Source of the DNA: Parapristionchus giblindavisi
Taxonomy: Eukaryota; Nematoda; Chromadorea; Rhabditida; Diplogasteridae
DNA: 64,000 nt
Direction of reading: 5' to 3'
Assembly: GCA_943737045.1 (NCBI GenBank)
Contig: CALSFV010000337.1
Coordinates: 124,001-188,000 of the forward strand
Below, piece after piece: positions 1 through 24,151 of the stretch. The notes under the pieces are model-generated. The model did not search any database and had not been told where the DNA came from. It was given only the letters and a program-made list of their open reading frames with translations. Positions within the stretch are counted from its first letter, which is position 1, and each line of letters starts with the position of its first letter. Made by a program: the position numbers and the translations under genes.

Positions 1-2
1 AC

Positions 3-644
3 AAGTCTAATCTGCTTCATCAGGCGGAAAGGATTCTCGGAGAAAATCGTCTATCTGAATTGAAATCATCAAATCATCGTATGTCATCACTTTTTTTTCA
101 TTTTTATTATATGTTTCTACCTTCAGATAATGATGATCTTACTGCATTTTTCTGTATATCGGAACTACTCTCAAGATTTGCATCTCGAAAGCAATATAGT
201 ATGCGAGGTTGCACAGTGTTCTCTTCTTTTCCCGTAAGTGATCATTAATATTATTATTATTTAATATTATTATTATTTATAATTATTATTATCTTTTTTT
301 TAATCTTATTACATTTATAATGTTATTTTGTTTTGTTTTAGACGGAATCGGATACAGGAAGAGTGTTACTTCATCTGAAGAACTCGGGCCAGACCCAGCC
401 TTCAATATATAAGATTGGTATGGATCCCAATTACTATATAGCGGTTGAATCACGAGATGTTAAAGTCGGTCGAGATTTCCCTACAGCATTATATGGATTG
501 ATAGCCACTTTCTATTCATTCAATCTCAGATATCCTTCTAACGCTAAAGATATCTATGCTTTTCTCGAATTAATTGTGCAAGTTAAAAAACCATCTGTGT
601 CTTACATTACGTCTACTCGACTTTACAAATTGATCAATACTTAG
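3..644 (+). CDS. Last two exons of an unidentified protein (5' end outside window)
   Basis: The frame is open from the window edge. Exon 1 runs to 233 (donor CCC|gtaagtg), followed by a 108-nt AT-rich intron. Exon 2 is 342-644 (acceptor gttttag), ends in TAG and keeps phase 0. Together they give 177 residues of a C-terminal region with a PNYYIAVESRDVK segment followed by FPTALYGLIATFYSFNLRYP. From memory this recalls the C-terminal tail of multi-copy invertebrate and fish proteins, some annotated SAMD3-like, that may be transposon-derived. I cannot name the family securely. No clear AATAAA follows the stop. Confidence 0.55.
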
Positions 645-1004
645 CCATTAATAATCACTTGATCCAAAATAGCCAGTTCCGTTGTTTGACATTATAATGA
701 ATGTAATCAACTTGTACAATAATTGACATTGTATAGTACTATTGTTATTCGACTTTTTTTGCTAATAGCTATCGTATTGTTGTCATCCCTCCTTCCGATC
801 GATCCTGTGAATTACCTGTAAAATTTCATAATTGAATTGCCATGTGATAAATTTCATTTCTGTTCTATTCAAGTCATCTCGCTCTTACATTAATTTATAG
901 TCTACCAGGTATGAGTACGACATACATGGTGTTTTGAAAAAGTTGCAAAAGAATTGGCTTGAAGGGGGGTCGAACCGGGGGGCGAGCCTAGGAGAGCGTT
1001 GTAG
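645..1004. other. Intergenic, nothing recognised
   Basis: AT-rich sequence downstream of the first gene. I see no open exon with splice signals, no RNA gene and no clear repeat. Confidence 0.5.
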
Positions 1005-1055
1005 AGTAAGTCAATTGGATTGACTAGCCGTGCTAGTCAATCCAATTGACTTACT
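1005..1055. repeat. Perfect 24-bp inverted repeat (hairpin)
   Basis: Arms 1005-1028 and 1032-1055 are exact reverse complements separated by the 3-nt loop cgt. Outside the arms the symmetry continues imperfectly (gcgttgtag against atacagcg). It lies between the first gene and the inverted ULK-derived block. It could be the core of a small foldback element. Confidence 0.85.
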
Positions 1056-1216
1056 ATACAGCGTCTACTCACATGGTACCCCTAAGTTAGTGAGTGAGTG
1101 ACTCAATAGTAAGTAAGTTCATTCTCAGTGCGGATAGATCATTATTGTTATTTATAATCAATCAATAATCATTCCCCGATCTCCAATCAATCGATAATCC
1201 TCCAATCAATCGATAA

Positions 1217-1447
1217 TCACTCAGATGTGGCTACGAATGTTCCGGTCGTCACCCGCTCGTCTGTTCCCATCATCCATACGCGATGAACCTCATGGACCTC
1301 TCCGTGTGCCCCAACGCCCTCTGTCATTCGGTTCAACTCTACGAGGTCTTGCCACGATAGACAAACCCCCGGCATACTGTAGCCATACGATAAGTATCGA
1401 TCGCTTGCCATTGCTGCCTCACACATATAGTACACTAACTGCCGCAT
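1217..1447 (-). other. Possible coding exon, unidentified
   Basis: A minus-strand frame ending in a stop at 1217 contains a segment LSWQDLVELNRMTEGVGAHG that reads like real protein and is more GC-rich than its surroundings. I found no convincing partner exons. The upstream part (above about 1390) overlaps the duplicated block shared with 38.6-39.2 kb, so the frame may be fortuitous. Confidence 0.15.
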
Positions 1448-2060
1448 CCCAGATACTGCCCATACTTACCGTATCATAAGTGCTCCTGCCTACCGTAATC
1501 CATCCTACCGTAATCAGTACAGACCATAATCAATCGATACCGCACACCTTCAGTATTTTCACTTTGCTCACACCATGATATACATACGTGCTCACATGGC
1601 TCACATGCTTAAACGAGTCTTTCTTATTACCAATCGATAAATCGATAAATATTTCGTGTACCGTAATCACCCTTTGAGCGTTGCGAGACGCCGAATCACA
1701 CACAATTCAATGTCGTTTGTCAATGGTAAATTGGGTAGTAGTAGACACAAAAAGTGGGAGGGGCTAATTCAATAAAGGTAGTAGTATCTCGTGTTGTTTG
1801 TGTGAGTGCGAAAGAAGAAAACGAAAAGCGGCTGACTAGTTATTGGCAATGGGGGTACTGTATACAAGGTGTATGCGCAAAGGGTATGCAAATTGACAAA
1901 GTGTATGGAAAAGTGTATGGAAAAGTGTATGCAAATTGACAAGGTGTATGGAAAAGTGTATGAACAAGGTGAATAAATGGTCTAGAAAAATGAAGACAAA
2001 GGTAGGGACCGTATCGTGAGAACTACGAGAGTGTAGTAAAATTGTATTTTTATCATTTTT
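1390..2060 (-). repeat. Inverted duplicate of 38590-39225
   Basis: Reverse complement of this stretch matches the DNA downstream of ULK. Shared landmarks are the TGCCTCACACATATAGTACA stretch, the CCGTATCATAAG block, the GAGATACTACTACC run and tandem fragments of GTGTATGGAAAAGTGTATG type (near 1900). Differences are scattered small changes. It belongs to a larger inverted duplication that also includes 3700-5000. Confidence 0.75.
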
Positions 2061-2349
2061 CAACGTAATCGATGGTGCCGATTCTAATGGAAAACAAGAA
2101 TAAACATAAAAATAAAATTTAATAGTAGAAAACTGTGCTTAATTACTAATAGCTCATGTTAAGAAAACTACAGTATGCCATCCCTAGAATTGTGTCATGC
2201 ACTGGGTCACGATATATATTTATTCTGTCGAAATTCGATTAATTGATTATTTCTTGCTTTATAATGATTCTTTATAGTGTAAAAACATTGACACTGTATG
2301 AACACAACAATTCGACACTTTTTTCATTAAATAAATTCTTTATTTCCAA

Positions 2350-3575
2350 AAAATCACCGAAATGGTCAGGATACTGTAGAATGCAAGCTGTGCAAAATCT
2401 ACAAGCGATACATCATTAAATTCGGTATTAGGATGAAGCCTAGTATCTGGTGCGTCGAATAATGTATAAATCGTGTTTGATAAATCTCAAAAAATGAGGA
2501 AAATTCGTTCGGAAATAAACACATTCAGTGGAATCATCGAAATTGACGATGTTTTGCAGCATGCTGCTCAAATGCGACATCCGATACAGCGTCAAGCGTA
2601 GTGTAAGGAGCAAGCCTAGTGTCTGGGGCGTTGATTAATGTATAACTCGTAATGGGGTTTTGCCAAAAATTAAGGAAAATTCAATCGGGAACAAACAAGT
2701 TTAGTGAAAACAACGAAGTTGACCACGTCTTGCAGCACGCTGCATAAAACTCACAAGCGCTACTGCATCAAGCTTAGCATTAGGTTGAAGCCTTGTATCT
2801 GGAGCTTCGAATTATGTATTACTCGTGATTGATAAATTTCAAAAAATTTGAAGAAAAATCGATATTGAATATACAAAGTTTGCGAAAAAACGGGATTGAC
2901 TATGTTTCGCAGCTTGCAACAAAAATGCGACATTCGATACGGCATGAAACGTAGTACTAGGAGGAAGAGTAGTGTCTGGAGGGTTCAGAAATGTCTGGCT
3001 CGTAATGGGGTTTTGCCAAAAACGAAAGCAATATCGATCGGAAGCGAACAGATTCAACGAAAATTACGAAGTTGACTATGTTTCGCAGCTTGCAACAAAA
3101 ATGCGACATTCGATACGGCATGAAACGTAGTACTAGGAGGAAGAGTAGTGTCTGGAAGGTTCAGAAATGTATGACTCGTAATGGGGTTTTGCCAAAAACG
3201 AAAGCAATATCGATCGGAAGTGAACAGATTCAACGAAAATTACGAAGTTGACTATGTTTCGCAGCTTGCAACAAAAATGCGACATTCGATACGGCATGAA
3301 ACGTAGTACTAGGAGGAAGAGTAGTGTCTGGAGGGTTCAGAAATGTATGACTCGTAATGGGGTTTTGCCAAAAACGAAAGCAATATCGATCGGAAGTGAA
3401 CAGATTCAACGAAAATTACGAAGTTGACTATGTTTCGCAGCTTGCAACAAAAATGCGACATTCGATACGGCATGAAACGTAGTACTAGGAGGAAGAGTAG
3501 TGTCTGGAGGGTTCAGAAATGTATGACGATGCAAAAAATTAAGTAAAATGCAAACGGAAATAAACACATTCAGAC
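2350..3575. repeat. Tandem array with 176-bp period
   Basis: The block GACTATGTTTCGCAGCTTGC recurs at about 2897, 3073, 3249 and 3425, exactly 176 bp apart. These four units are nearly identical. Three diverged units lie upstream (about 2350-2890), recognisable by TGTATCTGG/AGTGTCTGG and ATGGGGTTTTGCCAAAAA landmarks. The gradient suggests recent expansion at the right side of an older array. Short minus-strand ORFs inside are by-products of the repeat. Confidence 0.85.
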
Positions 3576-3699
3576 TGGAAAGTATGGCGACCGTAAAATA
3601 TCTTCCGGCACCCCCTCCCTCGTTATTTTGGGAAAAGACAGAAACTGAATTGCACAATCCGCTACCTAGACAAAGGAAGAAAGAAGGAAACATATACAA

Positions 3700-4060
3700 G
3701 CAAACATGAGAGAATTAGTAATCATTGAAGCAAAGCTCGGGGCGTAGCTGAGAAGAGAGTGGGGTGAAGGGCCTAATGCTCTGGTCAAAAGTTGCGAAAA
3801 GAAAAGAAAGCCGAGGGAAAACTCTCATCGTTTTACACACTCCATCAAGAGCACCATTTTCTTTTCACGATTTTAGCACAGAACATTAGAGGTGCATCTA
3901 GACTACTTGTAAAAGCGGTGGTCTGTCCATTTCACACACTATCTCGGCTGTTCTCTGACAGACGAGAGAGCGTTGGCCGATGAAGAGACCGCACTCTGAG
4001 AGGCAGTTTCGTTCACTCCTTTAGCTGATAGCTGCAGAATACACACATAGGATGCTTTGC
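3700..4060 (-). repeat. Inverted duplicate of 38270-38600
   Basis: Shares, in reverse complement, the CAAAGCTCGGGGCGTAGCTG segment, the GAAAAGAAAAGAAAG tract, the GAGAGCGTTGG segment and the AGCTGATAGCTGC end with the region after ULK. Part of the same duplication as 1390-2060. No protein-coding content seen. Confidence 0.7.
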
Positions 4061-4239
4061 ACTTTCCAAAGGATGGATTATAATATCATTTTCTCGCCGC
4101 GCACGATTTTTGCACAAGGTACATTTGTGTTTCAGGCTCTTCCCAAATGCAGCTTTGTTTCGCTAGCGATGATATATTAGCAGTGTGCTGCTCCATTAGA
4201 ACACAAAAATCCGAACACAAGCGCAATCAACCTGGCGCA

Positions 4240-5000
4240 TTCGCGTTTCCAGATCCCCCCAAATGCGACTTTTATTCTAGTGCGGCAATCAGTTGACAGT
4301 GGTGCCAGAAGAACAAAACATCAAATCTCGCTAACCAGAGAACTACATGTGTACAGTAAACAAAAAATAATAAAAAATAAAATAAATTTAAATAAATTAA
4401 ATTTAAAACCAAACCTTGTTCTTGCTGCTCGCAAGTGCCGCCTGTATCGGATTGTCCTCCTTCTCAGCCACTTGCACCAGTGTCTCCACCGCCTCCAACA
4501 CGTAGCGATGTTTGGCCAAGATCTGAGATCAGAAACGATCAATAAAACAATAAATAGAAAAAAATCAATAAACCAAAAAATTAATAAACGGTCAAAAATT
4601 CGAGAAACAATTAAGTGCTATTAGAAATTATTCGCTGATCAATAGATGAGTCGATCACTACACCGATAAGGCACCAATAACTCAATCACTAAAATCGACA
4701 AATCAATAAATCAATCAATAATCCAACCTGCATATGCTCTTCGTGCATGAGTGTCTCCTGTTCGAGTCCCTTTGGCGGCTCATCCTCTACCTCATCCAAT
4801 GGTTCGTCATCATCGTCACATGTGAAAAACGGCGTACTGTAAAAGTTGATCTTTGATCTTTAGGACAAGATTGATCTATGATCTTTAGGATAAAATTGAT
4901 CGTTGATCTTTAGGAAGAAATTGATCTTTGATCATTAAAAAGTGATCTTTGATCTTCACTCGTACCCGATAGCAACCAGGGCGGCGGGAGGAGAACCGAG
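4240..5000 (-). pseudogene. Inverted partial copy of ULK exons 17-19
   Basis: Minus-strand copies of three consecutive ULK exons occur in the original order. The tail of exon 17 is at about 4965-5003, exon 18 (acidic [19 protein letters not shown] segment) at about 4729-4840, and exon 19 ([20 protein letters not shown]) at about 4413-4525. Intron repeats between them (runs of TTGATCTTTAGG) are also shared, so this is a genomic duplication and not a retrocopy. The kinase exons and the rest of the C-terminal domain are absent, so no functional product is expected. A second fragment of the same gene lies at 38.3-39.9 kb. Confidence 0.85.
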
Positions 5001-5012
5001 CGGGGTGGGGTT

Positions 5013-5790
5013 GTGAACCCGGGGTTGCGCAATTCATTTTCAGCTAATATTGATCCACAAAAACTGCATACCGCCCCCCCCCCCCCCCCGTTGAATTCAC
5101 GTTCCGCCTTCGATGCATATGCTCTAATTGCTTACGGATGTGATTCTGATATAATTGCTTTCGGGAGCCTTAAAAATCACAAAAATTTGACAACGTCAGT
5201 GCGCGGGAGTATCATTAAAGCGGTTTGAACTAAAGCACACCTGGTTTGCTGGAAATTAAGCATTTGAATATGAAGATTTAAATTAACTCGAACCTTTTCG
5301 CTTCTCGGTATCAACAACACAGAGATCAAAGATCAATGATTTCAACGATTAGACTAATAATGTTTGAGGAAATTTGTTTTTCATTCAGGAAGGTGTGATC
5401 AACAGTTCTTCCTGGCCAGTGTCTCTGGCATTTCAAAACTTAAAGTGTACTATCTCAGGTTACACGTAAGTCTACTTTAAGTGACGTATATCTGTAATGC
5501 ATTTCGCCAAATGTTCGTTCACTTGAAGTAGACGTGCTTCAAGTCAGTGACGTATTTTTAGTCGACTTTAAATTATGAAATACTAGAGTTAGTGACGGAA
5601 ACCTCGATGGTCTCCGTCGTTAAATGAAAGGAATAATTTACTACGTTTCCAACACAAAAAAACACATGCAAACTATGTAATACTCGAACCCGTTTATTAT
5701 ACATTACTATTAATAATAGACATTACAAAGTGAACAGTGAATAAATAACAAGATTACGAAAATCAATAAATCAGGGAAATCAATAAATCG
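5013..5790. other. Unassigned, includes poly-C run
   Basis: Contains a run of about 17 C near 5073-5089, AT-rich DNA and an imperfect inverted pair around 5465-5545 (GTAAGTCTACTTTAAGTGA against TCACTTGAAGTAGACGTG). No coding exon that I can support. Confidence 0.4.
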
Positions 5791-5797
5791 ACAATGA

Positions 5798-5853
5798 TCA
5801 CTTCTCCCATCTGCTCTTCTTCGTAGCTGATCCTTCATCCTTCTTCAGTGCTT
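5798..5853 (-). CDS. Possible terminal exon of an unknown minus-strand gene
   Basis: Acceptor gattttag is followed by a short frame reading ALKKDEGSATKKSRWEK and then TGA. The lysine-rich, SRWEK-like end resembles the C-termini of nuclear or RNA-binding proteins. I could not find upstream exons, so the gene is unidentified and the exon may be a relic. Confidence 0.25.
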
Positions 5854-6099
5854 CTAAAATCAAAATTTTATTCTAGATTTTAATTATACATCGAGTGAGA
5901 GGTCAACTGTGCCTGACTTTTCCTTTTTTTCGTCTTACATTACATTTAATGCAAACCGAATAGGGATAAAGTATTGACGAAACGCGCAATCTGCGGGTTT
6001 ACTTTCAGAAGATAGAAGCTTCAATAGCCTACGAACTATACTTTTTTAATAAAGATAATTATATGTTATTGTTTGCAAAAATCACTTTACTGTTACTAC

Positions 6100-6310
6100 T
6101 CGGGTTTTTTCTCGCCACTTGCGCGCAACTTACGATACCTTGCGCCGCAAGTTAACAAAATCGCAACTTGCGCGCCACATGTGCAACACTTGCGCGCAAC
6201 TTACGGTACCTTGCTCCGCAAGTTATCACTATCACCACTTGCGCGCAACATATGCAACACTTGCGCGCCCGAAGTGCAACTTTTTGCTGCATGCTTTACT
6301 GTGTAAATCG
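6100..6310 (+). repeat. GCGC-rich repeat, left member of an inverted pair
   Basis: Built from repeated ACTTGCGCGCAACTT-type words, very different in composition from the AT-rich surroundings. Its outer end CTCGCCACTTGCGCGCAACT is the reverse complement of the end of the repeat at 8477-8650. The two copies face each other around the exon-like blocks 6419-8410. Confidence 0.75.
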
Positions 6311-6418
6311 CGCACGTTCGGCAAATTGAATATTTTCCTCGCTTTTCATCATTTTCTAACTTTTTATGTTTCACGTATATATTCACTGTTATTGCAATAA
6401 TAATATGTGCTTAACTAG

Positions 6419-7760
6419 TCGCCAGTGTCACGGCCTCGTACAAGGAACCGACCTCCGGCGAGTATGAAGAGGAGGAGATCGAGGATTTCGCTATGAACTT
6501 GCGAGGTTACGTCTTTTCAACTTATTTGTTTATTTTCTTTTATTTCGTACTATTTGCGGTGTTACATTTCTATTACGTGCCTGCAGTCGTATGTACGCAA
6601 TTGTAGATGTTGTGTGAAGTCGCTGGCACTTAGTAAACTGTATCAAAGTATGCTAAATCGATCCGAAAACCGTAACTTCCAACCGAACATGTCCGTATCC
6701 GACGGACGGCCAAACTGCGGCAACAAAATGGTCGGATAGTTATCCAGCTGAGGGTCATTTGCGGCCACAACTTGGCCGTCTGTCAGGTTATGAGATGTCG
6801 TTAGCCAAACAAGTTTTGTATTACAAATACGGATATTCGTCGAATATTATTGATTATTTTGTAGGTTCACAACATCAGTGAACACCCACTGAAGGAATAC
6901 AGCACACTCGTAGTTCGACAACGTATCCGCTGTTCAGACTTCTATTTATTGAAGTTATGTTGTGCCAGTTATATATAACTGGCACAACAGTATACTAGTT
7001 AGTTACTACTTGGATCATACATGGGCGCCGGCATGGAGGTGTCCCCTGTAATATTAGGTCTTTTCGAAAATTTATGAAATGCCCCCTGTAAAAATTAACG
7101 TTTAGGTGATATTTTTGAAAAAAAACTGAAGCCCCCCTGTAAAATTAACCATTTTTCGTTCGGATACCCTCTGTAGAATCAAGCTCCAGGTACTCCGCCC
7201 ATGTATGACTTGGATACTTGGCCCTTTTCATAACCATATCTATCTATTTGTGTTCACTATCAAACTACTGAACGATCAATTTCAGATTCATTCACTCTTC
7301 ATCAAGAATTCTCGAGATCCCTTCGGTACACTCATCAATATGACCAGCAATTTCTCACAAAGGTACATTATGATTTATTATTGATTTTTCTTAGTTTTAG
7401 TTGTTTATCCATCAGTTAAACATTAATAAGGAACCTAAAATGAGAGTGATGGGGTTCCATCGCTTGGACGATTTCGGTTTGGGAGAGATTTATTAATTGG
7501 TTTTGAAATTGGAAGAAAGATAGCCTTGTTGTTTTATGCTTCGTGTACGATTTGTCACATTCATTAGACAAATAATTTTCTACGGGAGCACAACCGAGGT
7601 CATTGATTTTGTTACACTATATTGTTGAGAGGATCGATTTCTGCACGTTTGAAATGTATAACTATATATCATCATTTCAGCCGTGGTCAATACTCATTTA
7701 TCGATCGGTGTCGTGGAGTACTGGCGTCATGGAAGTACATATTGATAGGATGACATGGTG
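6419..7760 (+). CDS. Exon-like blocks of an unidentified plus-strand gene
   Basis: Candidate exons with splice signals are: 6419-6505 (acceptor aactag, donor CGAG|gttacg; acidic frame SGEYEEEEIEDFAMNLRG), 6865-6922 (acceptor ttttgtag), 7286-7362 (acceptor aatttcag, donor AAAG|gtacat) and 7681-7760 (acceptor atttcag, stop TGA). The last three join in one open frame. The first does not join them without a missing exon. A possible further exon starts at 8052, and AATAAA occurs at 8403. No family recognised. The coding potential is suggestive only. Confidence 0.25.
6958..6989. repeat. Perfect 32-bp palindrome
   Basis: Two 16-bp arms with no loop, left arm TGTTGTGCCAGTTATA. Located 26 bp upstream of the family B MITE at 7016. 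Confidence 0.85.
7016..7207 (-). mobile_element. CATA-type MITE, family B (copy B1)
   Basis: Begins CATACATGGGCG and ends CGCCCATGTATG. It is flanked by a perfect 8-bp duplication ACTTGGAT (7008-7015 and 7208-7215). The interior carries CCCCTGTAA-rich blocks shared with copies at 20932, 42899 and 43821, in opposite orientation. Non-coding. Confidence 0.9.
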
Positions 7761-8476
7761 AGTAGATGACCTTGGATACGGTAAATATGAGCCTAATGAT
7801 AGAAACGGTAGATATGACAGAATGATTGGCCATACTTAGTAGTTAAATATGAGTTGAATGATTGGATTCACAGACTTTGTGAATCACAGTGGATATGGTA
7901 GATATGGGCGGATTGATTGGAATACTTTGGCTACTGTAGATGTGAGTAGTGTATATGGTTTAGATTTGTTATTTCAATAATCTAGAGTATACTAGCTATT
8001 ACTTTATTTCTTCAACTGACAAATCGATCGATCAATACCCTGTGATTACAGACGCGTGAATCGTTCCTCCTTCCGCTCTCTGCTCTCGATTGATCGTTCT
8101 CCGTGCTAAGCCAAGTCAAGAAACAGCTAAAGTCGATCCTGCATCCTTATCTACCTGTTGCATTAATCTCATCCCAACATATTTATTGATTGATTGCTCT
8201 TCATCCGAGTGGACTACCCTATTCCAACTGTGTTCCATACCCATGTAATTGTGAAACTACTTGATTTTGTCTTATTATCGTCTTCATTTTCTTTATATTT
8301 GTATCTTTCACTTTATTTTCTCATCCTCATCCCATACGCTCAATCTTTTTGTTGTATTGGTTCTACACCTGTGTTATTATCTATTTGATGTCGATTTGTG
8401 CAATAAATAGCTCATATACAACATTTTGTTCCCTACAGAAAGAATAGTAAAGGATGAGGGGGGGCGGGGGTGGGGG
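7761..8476. other. No confident gene; possible 3' UTR with AATAAA
   Basis: Contains an exon-like start after gattacag at 8051, pyrimidine-rich DNA and AATAAA at 8403, consistent with a plus-strand 3' UTR. Otherwise nothing recognised. Confidence 0.3.
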
Positions 8477-8650
8477 GGGTAGCCAGTATCGCAAGTGGCG
8501 CGCCACAACATCGCCCGTTGCGCGGCATATAGGCGTAACTTGCGCGCTACTTGTGAGTACGTGCGCCGCAATCGCGGCGCACCGTGCAACAAGTGGCGCG
8601 CACGTGGTCACTAAGTTGCGCGCAAGTGGCGATAAAAGACACGAGTAATT
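8477..8650 (-). repeat. GCGC-rich repeat, right member of an inverted pair
   Basis: Reverse-oriented relative of 6100-6310, rich in AAGTGGCGCGC and TTGCGCGCAAGTGGCG words. Internally self-complementary around 8565-8585 (TGCGCCGCAATCGCGGCGCA). Preceded by a run of G. Confidence 0.7.
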
Positions 8651-8708
8651 CGATAAGATGGACCTTGATAAAAAAATAATCAAATCGATCAATCAATAAA
8701 TCGATATA

Positions 8709-9739
8709 TATATGAGGCCGTTTGCGTAAGAATCGACTAAAAGAAATAAAATTTGGCACAGTAAAAAAATCAAATTTTGGATATCGAAGTTCTCAAGGGT
8801 GCTTATGACGATGGTCACGTTCATTTTGCACCTAGAGACACCGTTGAGGCCAGACGACGTCGCGTTGAAATCGCGTTTTTCGTCATTTCTCGTGATCCGA
8901 TAGTGCTAAAAATTGCAAAATATACCCTCAGGGGCAGAATTTGATGGCGATCACGCCTGTCTAATTCATTTTTCATGAAAAAATTTAGAAATTTTAAAAA
9001 TTGGAAATTCATTCGATGGAAAAAGTCCGTTTTGCGAGATACATGGATCGGACCGGAATGGCATCAGGATTCCATAGAAAAAATTTCAGCCAATTTGCGC
9101 CCGAGTCATTCGAGATAATCAACTTTTAGTGTAGTCATTTTACCGTTGATGCGGAGGCAAGAGACGAGAGAGTGTGCTGGGGCGAGAGAGCAAAGAGGCA
9201 GGTGAGACGATCAGGATGGGAATGAAGGGGAGTGGACGGGATGCCCTTCCCTTCAACCTTCTCTGCTCTCTCACAATTCCATACTCTCTAGCCTCTTTCC
9301 TACTCTTCAACGGCAAAATGACTACACTAAAAGTTGATTATCTCGAATAACTCGGGCGCAAATTGGCTCAAATTTTTTCTATGGAATCCTGATGCCATTC
9401 CGGTCCGATATATGTATCTCGCAAAACGGACTTTTTCCATCGACTGAATTTCCAATTTTGAAAATTTCTAAAATTTTTCCCTGAAAAATGAATTAGACAG
9501 GCGTGACCGCCATAAAATTCTGCCCCTGAGGGTATATTTTGCAATTTTTAGCACCATCGGGTCACGAGAAATGACTAAAAACGCGATTTCAACGCGACGT
9601 CGTCTGGCCTCAACGGTGGCTCTAGGTGCAAAATGAACGTGACCATCGTCATGAGCACCCTTGAGAACCCCGATCCCCAAAATTTGATTTTTTTACTGTG
9701 CCGGCACTTAGTCGAGTCTTACGCAAACGGCCTCATATA
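8709..9739. mobile_element. 1-kb palindromic foldback element, TATGAGGCCG ends
   Basis: Left arm about 8709-9150 and right arm about 9310-9739 are reverse complements with few mismatches. Termini are TATATGAGGCCG and CGGCCTCATATA. The loop (9150-9310) is rich in GAGAG/CTCTC and partly self-complementary. Open frames in the arms are mirror images and not genes. A truncated copy of one end lies at 53217-53300. It sits immediately downstream of the DDX42 stop codon. Confidence 0.85.
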
Positions 9740-9761
9740 AATCAATGAATCCCCCCTCCGA

Positions 9762-21938
<12,177 letters not shown>

Positions 21939-22843
21939 TATTCTTAAACAATTAAGAATATATTACGAAAGAAAGAAAAATCCAAAACCATAAAAAAGGA
22001 ATAAAACAATTTGTGTGGAAGATGCAGACAGCAGACCAATACTAAGATCGTGAGTTCCTAGACGACTACTTCATCAAGTAGAAAAACAAAACGATCATAC
22101 GTTATGGGTACGGGAATATTAAATTGAAACAAAAAAATTATTTGAAATGAAAATATTACGCACTTGGCAAAGTTCCAAAAACCACAGTCCATCGCGCCTC
22201 AGCACGATTTCCCTTCGCGCGCGCAAGCCTACGGTACTCTCTCACGTGCGATATTGATTCCGGTCCCTTCAGACTAAGATTCTCACTAGAATTGGCGACA
22301 GCTGTCTATGCACGAGTCAGGGAACAGTGTGGTCTTCATCATTCTATTCATTCATACCTCATTTAACCATTATCTTTATCGTCTCCTGCTCTTGCGTTAT
22401 ATGTTGGCCTTTGTTTCGAGCCGCTCCCGCCCACTCTAGAGTACTCTCTTGCCGTCATCTGCCCTTTCGCCCAACGAGTTCTGTTTTGACCTGATGGTTG
22501 GCTTGGTTCTGTTCTTTCGTCGACTAACCCCATTCAATCTCCGGCTTTCTCGCAGCTTGCCTGTTTACCCGTTTTCGCGCGCGTCACCTCGCCCTCACAC
22601 CCTCGTACTCCCACCACTTACCTCGTATAAGTAATCCTTAACGACTTGTTTTTCGCTTAGTCTATCCGTGTAGTACGTTAATTCATTCATTTCATTCGTT
22701 CAATTCTGTTGTGTTTTCTCGAAAGCGCTTAAATGTCATTAATATTCTTATATAATATTATTATTATTGTTATTTTACTCGCTCAGACTCGAATGCGCAA
22801 GGACTGACGACTATTTTCTCGCTTTATTTCGTCGGAATCGGCC
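21939..22843. promoter_or_regulatory. Divergent promoter region between DDX42 and ULK
   Basis: About 0.9 kb separates the two start codons, which point away from each other. The centre (22190-22650) is markedly more GC-rich, with TCGCGCGCGCAAGC and CTCACGTGCG segments and many CG dinucleotides, as expected for a housekeeping-type shared promoter. The motif ttgtttaag just before the DDX42 ATG could serve as a trans-splice or 5' UTR acceptor. No specific factor site can be claimed. Confidence 0.5.
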
Positions 22844-24106
22844 ATGGCTATGGAGAGATTCGATGATTTCGAGTACAATACTCGTGATATGATTGGCCAT
22901 GGCGCTTTTGCCATCGTCTACAAAGGAAGGAAGGTTGATGTAAGTTCACCTTTTACTTATTTACTTGGGTTTTTACTTATATTCCAAATGAATTGGGTAT
23001 AGTAATAATAATTATTATAATAATATATTTATCGTTTCTTGGAGAAGAGAAAATAACGATATTTTATGTAATGTGTATGTATTTATTTTAAAAAAAGTAA
23101 GAACGACGAAAATGCTGCAATATCTGAGTTATCTTCATTGTTTGGATAGTAGTGTTTAATTTGGTTATGCCGTAGTTCTTTTATTTTAAAGTTTAATGGG
23201 ATTACTGTTTAGAACATAATGGAAAAATTCGCTAATTACTATTGGTGATTTTTGAATACACAATTCTACTAGTACATTCCATGTTTCTTGTGATCTGTTT
23301 ATATTTTATGTTCCCAGAATATTTCTGATATTCTTGCCGATGCTGAAATATTCTTATCGCAGACAACCATTGATAAAAGCCTGGGCAGATGGTTCTGTGT
23401 CCATTCATTGCGATTAGCCATGTTGTAGATAATCCTTTCTATTAAAATATAAATGAATCATAATAAACATGCAAATGCACTAATAGAATTAGGTCTTAAT
23501 AATACAAAGTAGTAATTAGTAGAGCATTTTAATGAGCACTGGACGTATTATTAAACATATGAAAAATCATTCATGGATCAAACAGCGCCATCACTCTAGT
23601 CGCTGTCTATTTAATCTTTGACATTTACCTTTGAGAACGTATGAGTGTCATACTATGACAAATGACACACTCTTTGACACGCTAATCTTTGACACTTTAG
23701 AATAGATGATAAATGACATAACTGACATATACTCGTCATAAATGTTGCACCCCTCTTCTTCTTTCTCCTCACTTTGTTCTCAGAGTATATTACACTTTGA
23801 GCCAAGTTCCTCCTCGTCTTTTTGCCCTCGTCCCGTTTCTTTCGAGAATTTAGGGGAGTTTTTGTTGCCCGTTTGAAATCGAGAATCGAGTAATATAAGA
23901 TATAGTAGACGATAGGCTCTTTCCTTCTCTAAGAGATAGTTAGAGAGAGATAGAGATAGAGAGAGAGAAAGTGAGGGAGAGAGAGAGAGGCAGAGTCTAA
24001 CGGCAAATGGTCGTAATTTGATCGTTAGAGTGTAGTCGTCCCTCCATCTAGAAGAGGATGAGGAGGCAAGGAGGAGTTACCCTGATCAAAGATAACATCT
24101 AGACTG

Positions 24107-24151
<45 letters not shown>

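Noticed and set aside
9468..9680. Paired ORFs at 8821-9012 and 9468-9680
   Set aside because: Mirror copies in the arms of the 8709-9739 foldback element.
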